A stretch of 64,000 nt of DNA from Pararge aegeria. Lineage: Eukaryota; Arthropoda; Insecta; Lepidoptera; Nymphalidae. Numbering within the stretch: the first letter of the stretch is position 1; the number at the start of each line of letters is the position of its first letter. Of this stretch, positions 44,100 to 54,530 are shown piece after piece. The position numbers and the translations under genes are program-made. The notes below the pieces were generated by a model. The model ran no database searches and was not told the DNA's origin. It worked only from the letters and a program-made list of their open reading frames with translations. The stretch is from NCBI RefSeq assembly GCF_905163445.1, contig NC_053193.1, positions 2,728,001 through 2,792,000 of the forward strand. The letters are read 5' to 3'.

Positions 44100-44780
44100 T
44101 AATTTCAAAAGCTATATCAGAACTGCTGACAGTGAAGCTGTAGACAGCGTTCTTAACAGTAAATTTTCCCGTACAATCGGATTACCAATTGGAATAAAAA
44201 AATCTATAAAGATAATCGATGGTTCTTAGTTAACATTATAAAGGCAAATGTTTGTTTTGCAACCGAGTATTTCAATTCTATTTTATTCAAAGTGAATAAT
44301 TTCGGAAACTATATCAGAAGTAGCTTGACCGCGTTCTTAACGGTTTTTCAAATCCCATGGAAACCGTTTGTTTTTTCACAGTTCTAACCTCACAGTCTTT
44401 TCAGCTCACTCAAAACTAGAGTTGACAAAAATAAATTTTATTCATTGTTCGGGCGTGAAGTAAAAATAAACGAATCCACTTTCGAATTTGTAATATTAGT
44501 AAGTTTTAAATCAAAAATTATATCATAATTCCATATATTTCCGGGAAAACCGTTTGTTTTTTCCAGGATCAAAAGTAACCTATGGTCCTCACCTTCTTTT
44601 CAGCTCACTCAAAAGTAAAGTTGACAAAAATAAAGTTTAGGTATTCATTTTTCGGGCGTGAAGTGAAGATAAACAAACACACTTTCGCATTTATAACATT
44701 AGTATGTTTTAAATCAGAAATTATATCAGAATTCCCTACATTTCCGGGAAAACTCGCTGCAGATGAACTTGGGTCGTAAA
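44100..44780 (+). mobile_element. Degenerate Helitron-like segment with internal duplication
   Basis: Two diverged units about 199 bp apart share CAGCTCACTCAAAA, CGGGCGTGAAGT and TTTCCGGGAAAAC. The first unit is centred near 44400-44560, the second near 44600-44765; an earlier partial unit may start at 44105. GGGCGTGAAG followed by ACACTTTCG is typical of Helitron bodies. Confidence 0.5.
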
Positions 44781-45019
44781 ATATCAGGCATTCGTAATTT
44801 ATACGTGGTTTGGATTCAATATAAGGGCCCTGAGAGGAATAATATTTATCCGTACAAGTAACGCACTCAGGAAAATTGAGTCGATATAAGAACGAGTTTC
44901 AAACAGCTCTTCTGAGAATTCCCTATAAATTCAGTGAATAAAGATTAAGTATGGAATCTAGAAACATTATATGTTTTTTTTTATTTTCTGACTATGGTGA
45001 ATCCGTAGCCCCAAACTAG

Positions 45020-45113
45020 GATAGTCTCAAGGCCGTGGGTTCGATTCCCACAACTGGAAAATGTTTGTGTGATGAGCATGAATGTTTTGAGTGTCTGGGT
45101 GTTTATTTGTATA
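45020..45113 (+). mobile_element. SINE S1, 5' part only
   Basis: B box and first body segment (GTGTGATGAGCATGAATG), cut at 45113 where a candidate solo LTR begins. Confidence 0.8.
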
Positions 45114-45548
45114 TGTCGGCGCGAAGGTGTTCTACACCTCATTTACCGGCGTCAAAATAATTAAGATTTATTAACTAACTTCTTTTAAACTGTTTCAATC
45201 ACAAACTAAGCTTTTACTGACAATCATGTGTTAAAACTCACAACATAATTTTGTAAACACGATTAGTCGGTGTCAACAAGTTTTTACAACAGATGATTGT
45301 ACAAGCATGCTTTGGTATAAGTACCGGTGGCCGGTATCTCGCAGCTCATTATTACTCGAGACGTCGGACCGTTCGGACGTCTGAAAGTATTCGTAATAAA
45401 AACAGAAAACAACAAGTTGTGGTTTTAATCGTGATGGACGGAAATATTGAAGTTGACGTTGAAGTGACGTCAGTATCGCTGACGTCACTCTTTCTAAAAC
45501 CAACTCTGAGGCTCTTGAGCCGTCATAAATAAGTATTATTACTTAACA
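45114..45548. mobile_element. Candidate solo LTR (435 bp)
   Basis: Begins TGTCGGCGCGAAGG and ends CTTAACA; TATA on both sides (45110-45113, 45549-45552) could be a 4-bp target duplication. GTAATAAAAACAG is a possible poly(A) signal. It interrupts an S1 SINE on the left. A TATA flank in AT-rich DNA is weak proof, and no internal retroelement sequence or second copy is present. Confidence 0.4.
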
Positions 45549-45587
45549 TATAATAACTACTACAATTTAATTTAATTTTCTTTAAAC

Positions 45588-45892
45588 CTACTTGTTTAAT
45601 TTAAGTTTGTGTTAGTTTTATTGGCTCTCTTTTACAGTTTATTTGGATTTTTTTTTTTATTATTTAAATTTCTTTCTAAAATTTACTCGGGCGTCGCGGT
45701 TGTTTGCTCAGTCTGATACTGGTGCAGACTGAAAATCAGCGCTGAGCATTGTTGCTAATGCACAGCATAAGGCTGAGTTTGCGGCCATTTGCCATATTGT
45801 TAATATTTATTGATGATTCTTTTAGTTATTAATCTTGTATTAACAATAGTGTATGGCAATAAAGGATTTTAATTATTATTATTATTATTATT
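45588..45892 (+). mobile_element. LINE 3' UTR, ATT tail, first of two in tandem
   Basis: TTACTCGGGCGTCGCGGTTG, AAAATCAGCGCTGAGCATTG, GTGTATGGCAATAAAGGATT and an ATT tail. Almost the same 300 bp recurs at 46180-46510. Confidence 0.85.
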
Positions 45893-46510
45893 GTAAATAT
45901 ATGTTTATCAGGGGCTGCTTTCGATTCGCTGCGGCCAAGATCTGGAATGATCTTCCTCCTCCGTTCCGTACATGTGATAATATTCTTGGCGAAATAGTAT
46001 TTAAACACAAGCTAAAAAATTTATACCTTAACTTACAAATTGAAGCAGCGAGATTTGTTTATGCAAAATGAGTACTGTTTGGAAGTATGTATATGTTATG
46101 TATTTATTTTTTGTTTTTTCTACAATTTCATTTCATTTCATTTTATTTTCATTTTATTTTTTTATTTTTTAATTACTTTTATTTACCTACTTGTTTAATT
46201 TAAGTTTGCGTTAGTTTTAGTTTTATTGGCTCTCTTTTACAGTTTATTTGGGTTTTTTTTTTTTTTTTTTTTTCTCTTTTATTTAAATTTCTTTCTTAAA
46301 TTTACTCGGGCGTCGCGGTTGTTTGCTCAGTCGGATACTGGTGCAGACTGAAAATCAGCGCTGAGCATTGTTGCTAATGCACAGCATAAGGCTGAGTTTG
46401 CGGCCATTTGCCATATTGTTAATATTAATGGATGATTCTTTTAGTTATTAATCTTGTATTAGCAATAGTGTATGGCAATAAAGGATTTTTATTATTATTA
46501 TTATTATTAA
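45893..46510 (+). mobile_element. LINE 3' end with ORF2 C-terminus, second in tandem
   Basis: 45903-46071 encodes a stretch (FRFAAAKIWNDLPPPFR) like the C-terminus of Jockey-group ORF2, with a stop at 46069-46071. The 3' UTR and ATT tail follow. It begins exactly at the ATT tail of the preceding copy. Confidence 0.8.
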
Positions 46511-46574
46511 TACTCATTTGTTGCCATTGGATAGATATTGGATAGAAGCAGGCGTTACTTTACGGAAATTAAAG

Positions 46575-46700
46575 ATATATTATGAAAATTAAGCCTAATT
46601 TGCTATAGTCCGCGAAAAGCGGGAGAATCTGTATGGTTTAATTTATAATAAATTAAACCATAAAGATTCTCTGGTAAATTAGCCTTATAATATTATCCAT
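46575..46700. repeat. Dispersed repeat F
   Basis: ATTTGCTATAGTCCGCGAAA, GGGAGAATCTGTATGG; followed by an inverted pair (TTAATTTATAA and its complement). Confidence 0.7.
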
Positions 46701-46744
46701 ATTTTAAAATATTATTTGAATTTTTTTTAATAATTTATACACTT

Positions 46745-46825
46745 GTTGTTACCCGCGACTTCGTTCGCATGTAAATAGTTTTTTTTTAAAAAGACCGTGG
46801 GTAATTTTTGCATGAAAGAGTTAAA
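46745..46825 (-). mobile_element. Short Helitron-like 3' relic
   Basis: TGTTACCCGCGACTTCGTTC followed by GCATGTAAATAG matches the reverse complement of a Helitron 3' region. Body lost. Confidence 0.5.
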
Positions 46826-46844
46826 AACACACACACACACACAA

Positions 46845-46975
46845 ACAGCTTTTTTCTTTCGTTGTCGTTTTCTCTACAAACGTAGAATAAGGCACAAGTT
46901 AAAAAAAAATATCTTATTACGCCAAAGAAGTATAACTTTCTAACGCGTGTACATAAGTACACACACGTTTTTTTC
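46845..46975. repeat. Dispersed repeat G, right part
   Basis: TTTTCTCTACAAACGTAGAA, ATTACGCCAAAGAAGTATAA, CGCGTGTACATAAGTACACA. Preceded by a CA microsatellite (46826-46843). Confidence 0.75.
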
Positions 46976-47514
46976 TACATTTTTGGTGATATACCTACAA
47001 TAAAAGTGCATTATGTATTCAATGTTTAATGTTTGGATGCAATGAAAAATTGAACTATTTTAGATTGGATAGGTAGCCGATTCAAGATGGCATTTTAAAG
47101 TCACCATGGTAAATATATACCTCCATAACTTGTTATTTGAGAGATTCAATATTGTAACCTGGTTTTGGCATATTACAATTTAAATTAGACATTTGCATGA
47201 ATTGCGGTTTACGAAACTCTTCGTACTAATTACGCTCATTAAATTCAAATATATTATTATTTAAATTAAATACATTAATTATAACTATGCAAGTGTTATT
47301 CATTTTATCAATAATAAATCTTTATTATACTCCCATAACAATGGATCAATTGAAATAAATTTAATTGAATTCGAAATTCTAAATGTGACCACGCATTATA
47401 AATCTATTGCCAATGAACAATTGTAATTCCCATAGCAATATAAAAGCATAAATAATTTAACGTGAATTTATGCATCTGTGAATATTATAAGAGATTTATG
47501 CATCCCTATCCCTA
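46976..47514. other. No gene seen
   Basis: AT-rich; unassigned. Confidence 0.55.
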
Positions 47515-47937
47515 TCCCTACTAATATTATAAATGTCAATGTAAGTTTGTCTGTTACGCTTTCACGCAAAAACTACTTTACCGATCCTCATAAAACTTTG
47601 TACACATTCTTGGAAGTGTTAGAAGTAATAAAGGATATAAATAGTTGCCTATACTACCTTTCCCGACATTAAGCTCGATTCCTTTTGGAGAGGGGAGTGT
47701 TTCACGATTTTACACCATAATTCCTAAAAATTATAACCGATTTAAATAATTACTTTTGTACTATAGAGGTTATAATGTGTGTTTAATTTTGCCCAAACTG
47801 TGGTTGGAGATAGAGGACAGAACTCCTTAGCGGACAGCAGCAAACCCCTCATTTAAGGCTTAGCGAACTTCTACTAAATTGAATGCCACATAAAAAAACA
47901 AAATCAAACGCGGATGAAGTCGCAGGCAACAGCTAGT
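47515..47937 (+). mobile_element. Helitron H2, complete (423 bp)
   Basis: TCCCTACTAATATTATAAAT start after A, GGCAACAGCTAGT end before T: both termini and the A/T target are present. No coding capacity. Reference copy for the family in this window. Confidence 0.85.
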
Positions 47938-48224
47938 TTGTCATATTTTTAAGCGAAGTTGATGCTTCGGTTAAGTTCGGCACCACAAATTTAGTGTTTC
48001 GGTATAGTCTGTTCAGTTTCATATTGTCGGTACACTGGCAGGAAACTATTTAGCATTTTACATTGTTGCCGCGTGCCCTTTACCCTCCACCTCACCTACC
48101 AATAATTAGCTTATCCATGTTACTGGGCAGGCGTTGGGCAATGTGACCAAAATAGCTAAGAAAATTCTTGTAGCATAATGTGGAAAACCTGGTGTTGATA
48201 CGAAGCTGCTCCATTTTCTTTTAT

Positions 48225-48562
48225 AAATAAATAAATACACATCGCCATAATGCCCCAAAGTAAGCGTAGCTTGTGTTATGGGTGCTTAGGCAACAAATGA
48301 TATATTATGAATTTTGACGGCCGATTGGCGCAGTGGGCAGCGACCCTGCTTTCTGAGTCCAAGGCAGTGGGTTCGATTTCACTTATTGTGTGTACGTGTG
48401 TTCATTTAAACATATATTTATAATACTTATTATATACAAATAAACACCCAACACTCAAAACATTCATGTTCATCACACAAACATTTTCCAGTTCTGGGAA
48501 TCGAACCCACGGCATTAGACTCAGAAAGCAGGGTCGCTGCCCACTGCACCAATCGCCCGTCA
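48225..48562. mobile_element. Cluster of three SINE S1 pieces in both orientations
   Basis: Three pieces lie in a row: a minus-strand 3' end (48225-48310), a plus-strand head (48316-48385, GGCCGATTGGCGCAGTGGGC) and a minus-strand 5' part (48415-48562). Head-facing pieces suggest insertion into an existing S1 or a local inversion. Confidence 0.8.
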
Positions 48563-49064
48563 AATCCTGTCCGTCAGTCCATTTTTACTAAGCCTAGGCC
48601 GGCCTCTTCAAAATCGAATGCCTAATGATTTAGGCGTAATAAATATTGGCCAATTGATGTATGCCTAGGTATCTCCTTAGATAAGTTACTTATTAAGGCA
48701 TTGCCATTTTTAAAACCCATAAAGGAAAATGGAACGGGGTTTATAAACTGTTAGAATCGCACCGGATATCGAACCTCAACTGTACTGCGGTAAATTACTA
48801 CGTCAGCTAATATGAACTAACTCTGGGGAACCAATTTGTAATGCCCAGTGGATATCAAACCGTTTTAGTACATTAATGAACTCGGTAACAAGCTGAGGGA
48901 CTTCTTTTAGTATAACAGTCTAGAATAGTTATTGCGGAGCGCAATCGCAATCACTTTTGAAATTGAATAGGATTGTTGGATTAAATCCATAGGGACGAAA
49001 TTGTGGCGAAAGCTATTTCTTAATGTTATTGATCATGTATTTTATTTAAAAGTCTTAAAAATAG
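48563..49064. other. No gene seen
   Basis: Unassigned. Confidence 0.5.
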
Positions 49065-49275
49065 TTAAAGAGGTACCATACTACGATAATAATTTGGGAT
49101 TTGTCGATATTTCGATCCAGTTCCATGGATCGTGGTCACGACGGGACTGCGGAGGTACGAGATGTCATGTTGGATGTCACGGGTAGATTCTGCTAACCCG
49201 CTTTCGTGTTCTGGTATTAACGTGTTATTTACCCGTTGAACTATATTTCAGAAATGTTGATTAACCACGAAAATA
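49065..49275. mobile_element. Diverged relative of the 36-kb fold-back element
   Basis: GATTTGTCGATATTTCGATC, GGATCGTGGTCACGACGGGA and TTGATTAACCACGAAAAT match 36086-36280 piecewise; the arms no longer pair along their length. Confidence 0.65.
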
Positions 49276-49439
49276 AAAAATAAAATAAAAATAGAATCAT
49301 TTTATTTTAGGTCGGGGGCCCATATACAAAATTGAGAGATTAACATGAAATAAATATAAAAGACACTCAGATTTAAAAAACAAAAATCAATAATTGATTA
49401 AAATCTAAAACTAAAATTAGAATAAATTAAATTACAATT

Positions 49440-49722
49440 AAAATTTAACTATTTTATATTATTTATTAAAATCTTTTTTATAATTTATTATTAGTGTTTT
49501 TACCTATACTTGGAGGAATTATCAATTTTTATAAATTTAAAATGCATATAAAAATTTTCGGAACCGACAGGATTTGAACCTTCGACTCTCGGGCAATCGC
49601 GGCCTGAGCGCTTTCACCAATTAAACTACGTCTCTTTTACCGTCTTTGCCGAAAATTAGTATATGCCTTTCACATCAGTTTTATAGCGTCATCTTGTAGG
49701 AAACGTTGCAGTTTCGATCTAC
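49440..49722 (-). repeat. Repeat K with tRNA-like core, copy 1
   Basis: The core (49561-49640, minus strand) has an A-box-like TTTAATTGGTGAAAGCGCTC and a B-box GGTTCAAATCC. Matching sequence with 54240-54530 extends some 100 bp on either side. The acceptor stem pairs only partly, so no functional tRNA is called. Confidence 0.75.
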
Positions 49723-49794
49723 TTTTATTAAAATCTTAGTTCAGAATCTTTATTTAGCTGCCATGGTCTTACGTTAAATTACCATGTGTGGACT

Positions 49795-49945
49795 TGTGAT
49801 TTTGCGTAACGGTACGATTCTGCATGGAAACCGATTGGGGCGCCATACCCCGAAATGGTTAAGTCGCTGCCATTTTGGACTGTATCATCATTTACCACCA
49901 ATAATTAAGATTGCAGTCAAGGGCTAACTTGTAGTGAAATAAAAA
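49795..49945 (+). mobile_element. SINE S3, 3' half
   Basis: GGAAACCGATTGGGGCGCCA and AAGGGCTAACTTGTAGTGAA. Confidence 0.75.
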
Positions 49946-50093
49946 TAGATATTTAAATGTTCAGAGTAAGGAAATCGGTGGTTTCTATCTCCGTGCTATG
50001 GAGAACAAGTTAAGCCTTCGGTTGCGGTTATTATCTCCAATATATATTTTTTTCTTAATAATATTAAATCCGCCAACCTGCATTTTCGTGGTA

Positions 50094-50365
50094 TAGTGGA
50101 CCCCCGGTAGTCCGACAAACATTTTGCAGGGCAGTGTCGAACTATCGAATTCGTCGGATTATAGAGTACTGCCTAAGACCCCCTATAGTCCGGATTTTTT
50201 TACAAAAGAGTACCTTGTAATCCGACCACAATAGTGATGGTGCGTACAAGTTGTAACTTGTTCAATCATGCTTAGCGAATACGTATTCAATAATAAATAA
50301 TAGACCATGTCGGACCATGTTACAGGGGGCGCCGGATTAGGGGCCGGACTACCGGGGGTCCACTG
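50094..50365. mobile_element. pogo/Tigger-like MITE (272 bp)
   Basis: Inverted terminal repeats of 21 bp (50094-50114 and 50345-50365) match at 20 positions, core GGACCCCCGGTAGTCCG. TA flanks both ends (50092-50093, 50366-50367), the target of mariner-group elements. No transposase frame. Confidence 0.85.
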
Positions 50366-50421
50366 TATCTTATTCCCCCTCAAATGAGGGAGAAGAAAGG
50401 CCTGTGAAACTTTTGGCGACC

Positions 50422-50700
50422 TGCCTAGCGCAACGGTGAGCGCTGTGAATTGAAGCACGAGGTCCCGGGTTCGATCCCTGGCATGGGCAATTTGGGTTTT
50501 CTCTGGTCTGGTCTGGTGGGAGGCTTTGGCCGTGGCTAGTTACCACCCTTCCAAGAAAGACGTGCCGCCAAGCGATTTAGTGTTCCGGTGCGATGTCGCG
50601 TAGAAACCGATTAGGAGTATGACTATTATACTCCCTCACAGGTTAGCCCGCTACCATCTTAGACTGCATCATTGAGATTGCAGTGGAATAAAAAATAATA
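50422..50700 (+). mobile_element. SINE S3, full length with tRNA-like head
   Basis: Head CTGCCTAGCGCAACGGTGAG (A box), GGGTTCGATCCC (B box), body GCCAAGCGATTTAGTGTTCC and GTAGAAACCGATTAGGAGTA, end GATTGCAGTGG then A-rich. The most complete S3 copy here. Confidence 0.88.
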
Positions 50701-51309
50701 TCATAGAATGGGAGAAAACCCCAACTAAGATCGAGTTGGACTTGCACGCGAAGGTTTCCGTATCAAGTTTCAATATGTAACATTATTGATCGAGCTAAAA
50801 ATATATTTAATTTTATCATAACTCATTATAAAGTTATTTTTTTCAGTCCTTTCCTGCACTTTTCTTTCACTGAGAAATCAATCAAATTTTGAATACCCAC
50901 TCGGACTCATATAGATCACAGCAATGCATAATAATTTTGGCCGATGTGCACTCAAGCCAGTTTTTTTTTAAATAACACACGTAATGGTCGTTTTGCTAAC
51001 ATGAGACAGACGGACGGACAAGCACGGAACCCTAAGAATACAATAATTTTAATTGGAATCCGGCTCCAATTACACATCCAAACGTTTTGTATTTACGTTA
51101 ATTTGTCTATGCTCGCAGCGTATCAAATAGAACACGGCTCCCGGATAGCTATTGTTCTCGAAATATCTCGTTTACGACGCCACTAATGGCTGGGCCAGGG
51201 CAATTTATGACGATTGTTTGCCACGGAATATTATGTACATACGCTGTTTCGACTAAAAGTAAATTGCTTCCTAATGTCTCACCGTAACTATTTAAACAAA
51301 GAAAAATCA
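50701..51309. other. No gene seen
   Basis: An 80-codon frame at 50944-51186 has no recognised motif. Confidence 0.5.
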
Positions 51310-51805
51310 ATAATGCTCGTAGCTTTAGATTTAAGTTGGCGAACGAAGTTATCACCATCCCGTTACAATTATGTAAACAAATATATAAAATAAATATATT
51401 TATTAATAAATATATAAAATAAAAATATTTATATATTTAATAAATATATTTGACTGCCGTCAAATATATTTATTGGCGCAGTTTGCAGCGACCCTGCTTT
51501 CTCAGCCAAAGGCCGTGGGTTCGATTCCCACGACTGGAAAATGTTTGCGTGATGAACATGAATGTTTTTCAGTGTCTGGGTGTTTATCTGCATATTATAA
51601 GTATTTTATGTATATTATTCATAAAAATATTCATCAGTCATCGTTGTACCCATAACACAAGCTACGCTTACTTTGGGGCTAGGTAGATGGCGATGTGTGT
51701 ATTGTCGTAGTATATTTATTTATTTATTTATTAAATATGTATAAACGCTTCATAAGTGCCTGTGATAGGCCTACATAAATAAAGAAATTTTGAATTTGAA
51801 TTTGA
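51310..51805 (+). mobile_element. LINE 3' end split by a SINE insertion
   Basis: The left part (51310-51380: GCTCGTAGC, GGCGAACGAAGTTATCACC) and the right part (about 51735-51805: AACGCTTCATAAGTGCC, GATAGGCCTACATAAAT, GAATTTGAATTT tail) together form one LINE end. They are separated by AT-rich sequence and the SINE at 51473-51725. Confidence 0.8.
51473..51725 (+). mobile_element. tRNA-derived SINE (family S1) nested in a LINE
   Basis: Head TGGCGCAGTTTGCAGCGACC (A box), B box GGTTCGATTCCC, body CATAACACAAGCTACGCTTA, tail of TTTA repeats. Inserted in the LINE end at 51310-51805, so it is the younger of the two. Confidence 0.9.
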
Positions 51806-51844
51806 ATTTTGATATAACTTAACAACTTTAGTCGTAACAGATAA

Positions 51845-52075
51845 TTTCGGGGGCCGAGTTCGAATCCCAGCATGCACCTCCAACTTTTTTAAATTATGTG
51901 CATTTGCCAGCTATTAAAATATCACGTGCTTCAACGGTGAAGGAAAACCTGCCAGTTCTATATAATGTTCTCAAAGGTGTGCGTAGTCCACCAATCCGCA
52001 TTGGCCTAGCGTGGTGGATCCCTTGCCCTAGTGGACTGGGGTAATGGGTTGATATGAAGATGATGATGAAATTGA
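51845..52075 (+). mobile_element. SINE S2, head truncated
   Basis: From GCCGAGTTCGAATCCCAGCA through CTTCAACGGTGAAGGAAAAC to a GATGATGATGA end. Confidence 0.85.
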
Positions 52076-52684
52076 CTCGTATTTTAAACCGACTTCAAAA
52101 GAAGTTGGCATGGCCAATACGCACCAAAGTGGTAAGAGCACGTAGGTCTAAGACAAGGTACGAAATATCTTTACTACAGCAGTTGGCGTTAATCGGTTGA
52201 AACAATGACGATGAAGTTTGTCTCCGGACTCCAAGCTACCTTTTCAAATTCAAATCTTCATTCGCGTGATTGCAGGTTAACAAATTTGATCTTATAATAA
52301 AACATAACAAGTTACGTGCTACAATCTGCCATTCTATGGCATGCAAATTATAATAACACCTTAATTATAAATTTATTTTTCCAATTTATATATAATTGTG
52401 AAATTAAATTACAATGTCAACTTAAAATTAAATAATGTAAAGTAAAACGATAAAACCAACAAGAGAGGTACGCTTCTGCATACATTTATGGGAATCCAGC
52501 TTCACAGACCTACTGTCCTTAATAAAAAACACCAAGTGGCGCTTGACTCGAAAAATTCTGCGTTCTACAACCGCTCGGCCCCATTCCATTGTTCTTAGTC
52601 TGGTTTATTTAGTGTGAAGAATTGTGTTTTAACACCTTTATTCAACCTTTACAATATTATGATTTATTTACTAGCTTATTCGAT
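52076..52684. other. No gene seen
   Basis: Unassigned AT-rich sequence. Confidence 0.5.
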
Positions 52685-52923
52685 GCGGGGACAGCGCATT
52701 GGGTAGGAACTCGACTTCATTTTCAGGGGGGGCGAGTTCGAATCCCAGCATGCACCTTTCTAAGTTATGGGCATTTTCACGAAATAAAATATTACCTGCT
52801 TCACCGGCGAAGGAAGATATCGTGCATGCCTAAGAGCTCTCCATGATGTTCTAAACGACGTGTGGAGTCCACCGATCCGCACTGGACCATCGTGGTGTAT
52901 TTCGGCCTCTAACCCTTCTCATT
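52685..52923 (+). mobile_element. SINE S2, 3' end lost
   Basis: Head GGGGACAGCGCATTGGGTAG, B box GTTCGAATCCCAGC, body to CTAACCCTTCTCATTG, where the LINE tail at 52924 begins. Confidence 0.85.
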
Positions 52924-53280
52924 GTCAAAGTCAAATTCAAAGTCAAAGTCAAAAGATATATTTATTCAAGTAAGCCCATAGGTGGCACTATTGATGCGTA
53001 CATAAGAATTACACGGTAGTGAGATGATGGCGATAAACACATTCGTAAACTTAAAACTAAAGCGACGAGGGTTCCAAACGCGTCCTGGTCTAAGAAGAAG
53101 CCCGCAACAAACTTAGCCTGGTGTTTTTCTTTGTTATAACCATCTCACAATGTCATTTAAAATAATTAGAAGAGTAACCTGGTTAGAGCAATAATTCACA
53201 CCCAAGCTTTTTTATCCTTTATTAGTATAAAGGATAAAAAAGCTTTTAATAGGTAATAGGACTTTTCTATAAGCTTACGT
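52924..53280 (-). mobile_element. LINE end with TTTGAC-type tail
   Basis: Near-copy of 7273-7610. It contains a perfect 17-bp inverted pair (53204-53220 with 53229-53245) where the relative has unique ORF2 sequence, a local rearrangement. Confidence 0.85.
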
Positions 53281-53360
53281 TTGTGAGAGAAGACCTGCTG
53301 CTGCTGGTGATGACAATGCTGATGATTTCCCATTATTACTTAATACTACACTTAAATAAT

Positions 53361-53819
53361 ACTAGCTGTGGCCCGCGACTTCGTCTGCGTTTGATTTTGT
53401 TTTTTGATATGGCATTCAATTTAGCTGTTGTTCTAAAAAAAATTAAAGTATTCAGTATCGCTAAGCCTTAAATGAGGGGTTTTCTGCTGTCCGCTGAGGA
53501 GTTCTGTCCTCTATCTCCAACCACATTCATCAGATCTACACAAAGTTTGGGCAAAATTAAAAACATATTATAACCTCTAAAGTACAAAAATAAATATTTA
53601 AATCGGTTATAATTTGCCGGAGTTATGGTGTAAGATCGTCAAACACTTTAATCCCCTATCCCAAAGGAACCGAGCTTAATGTCGGGATAAAAAGTATCCT
53701 ATATTACTTCTAATACTGTCAAAAATATTTGTACAAAGTTTCATGAGGTTCGGTTAAGTAGTTTTTGCGTGAAAGCGTAACAAACAAACTTACATTCACA
53801 TTTATAATATTAGTAGGGA
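53361..53819 (-). mobile_element. Helitron H2, complete, minus strand
   Basis: Begins on the plus strand with ACTAGCTGTGGCCCGCGACT (3' end) and finishes with AATATTAGTAGGGA (5' end). The flanking base on the 3' side is not the usual T. Confidence 0.8.
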
Positions 53820-53924
53820 TAGGGATATGAAGTAGGGATGTATAAAATTTAACCTATAATTATGTGCCATATACACTCTTTAAACAAATTTCTATTAATC
53901 AGGCTTACCTATAGATCATTATCA

Positions 53925-54240
53925 TCATACTCCTTACCGACCCATCACAGGGCAGGGGCAGTGGCGTGCGCAGGCTATGCAGATGAAATAAAATGAAGAA
54001 ATCTCCAGTACGAGTTATAAAAACTTAAGGATTGGCACTGTAAGAGTTATATAAAACCTTAAGTATTTTTAACTCGTACTGGAGATTTCTTCATTGCTTG
54101 ATTTCTATGCACGCCACTGGGCACAGGTTTCCTCCCACAGTGAGAAGGGTATAAGACTGTTTAGGCCGTAAACCACCACGCTGGCCCAGTACTGATTAGA
54201 GGACTCCACACACCTTTGAGAACATTATGAAGAACACAAT
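53925..54240 (-). mobile_element. SINE S2 split by a hAT-type MITE
   Basis: CTTACCGACCCATCACAGGG before and CCACAGTGAGAAGGGTATAA after the MITE at 53959-54119 are contiguous in other S2 copies. Confidence 0.83.
53959..54119. mobile_element. hAT-type fold-back MITE, copy 1
   Basis: Terminal inverted repeats CAGTGGCGTGC and GCACGCCACTG; inner arms carry AAATCTCCAGTACGA and its complement. Flanking octamers GGCAGGGG and GGCACAGG look like a worn 8-bp target duplication. Same family as 63200-63404. Confidence 0.83.
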
Positions 54241-54530
54241 AGATATTTTATAAATTTAAAATGCATATAATAACTGCAACGTTTCCTACTAGATGACGCT
54301 ACAGTCGCTATAAGACTGATGTGAAAGGCATATACTAATTTTCGGCAGCGACGGTAGAAGAGCCGTAGCATAATTGGTGAAAGCGCTCAGGCCGCGATTG
54401 CCCGAGAGTCGCAGGTCCAAATCCTGTCGGTTCCGAAAATTTTTATATTCATTTTAAAATAAAATTGATAATTCCTCCAAGTGTAGGTAAAAAAACTAAT
54501 AAAAAATTATTAAAACCTATAGATACAATT
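54240..54530 (+). repeat. Repeat K with tRNA-like core, copy 2
   Basis: Core 54345-54440: CATAATTGGTGAAAGCGCTC and AGGTCCAAATCCTGTC. Upstream CGTTTCCTACTAGATGACGC and downstream GATAATTCCTCCAAGTG are conserved with the first copy. Confidence 0.75.

Noticed and set aside
50422..50495. tRNA gene at the S3 head
   Set aside because: It is the tRNA-derived head of a SINE with a conserved body.
54345..54440. Functional tRNA gene
   Set aside because: A- and B-box motifs are present, but the acceptor and anticodon arms pair poorly and the sequence is repeated at 49.6 kb with long shared flanks.
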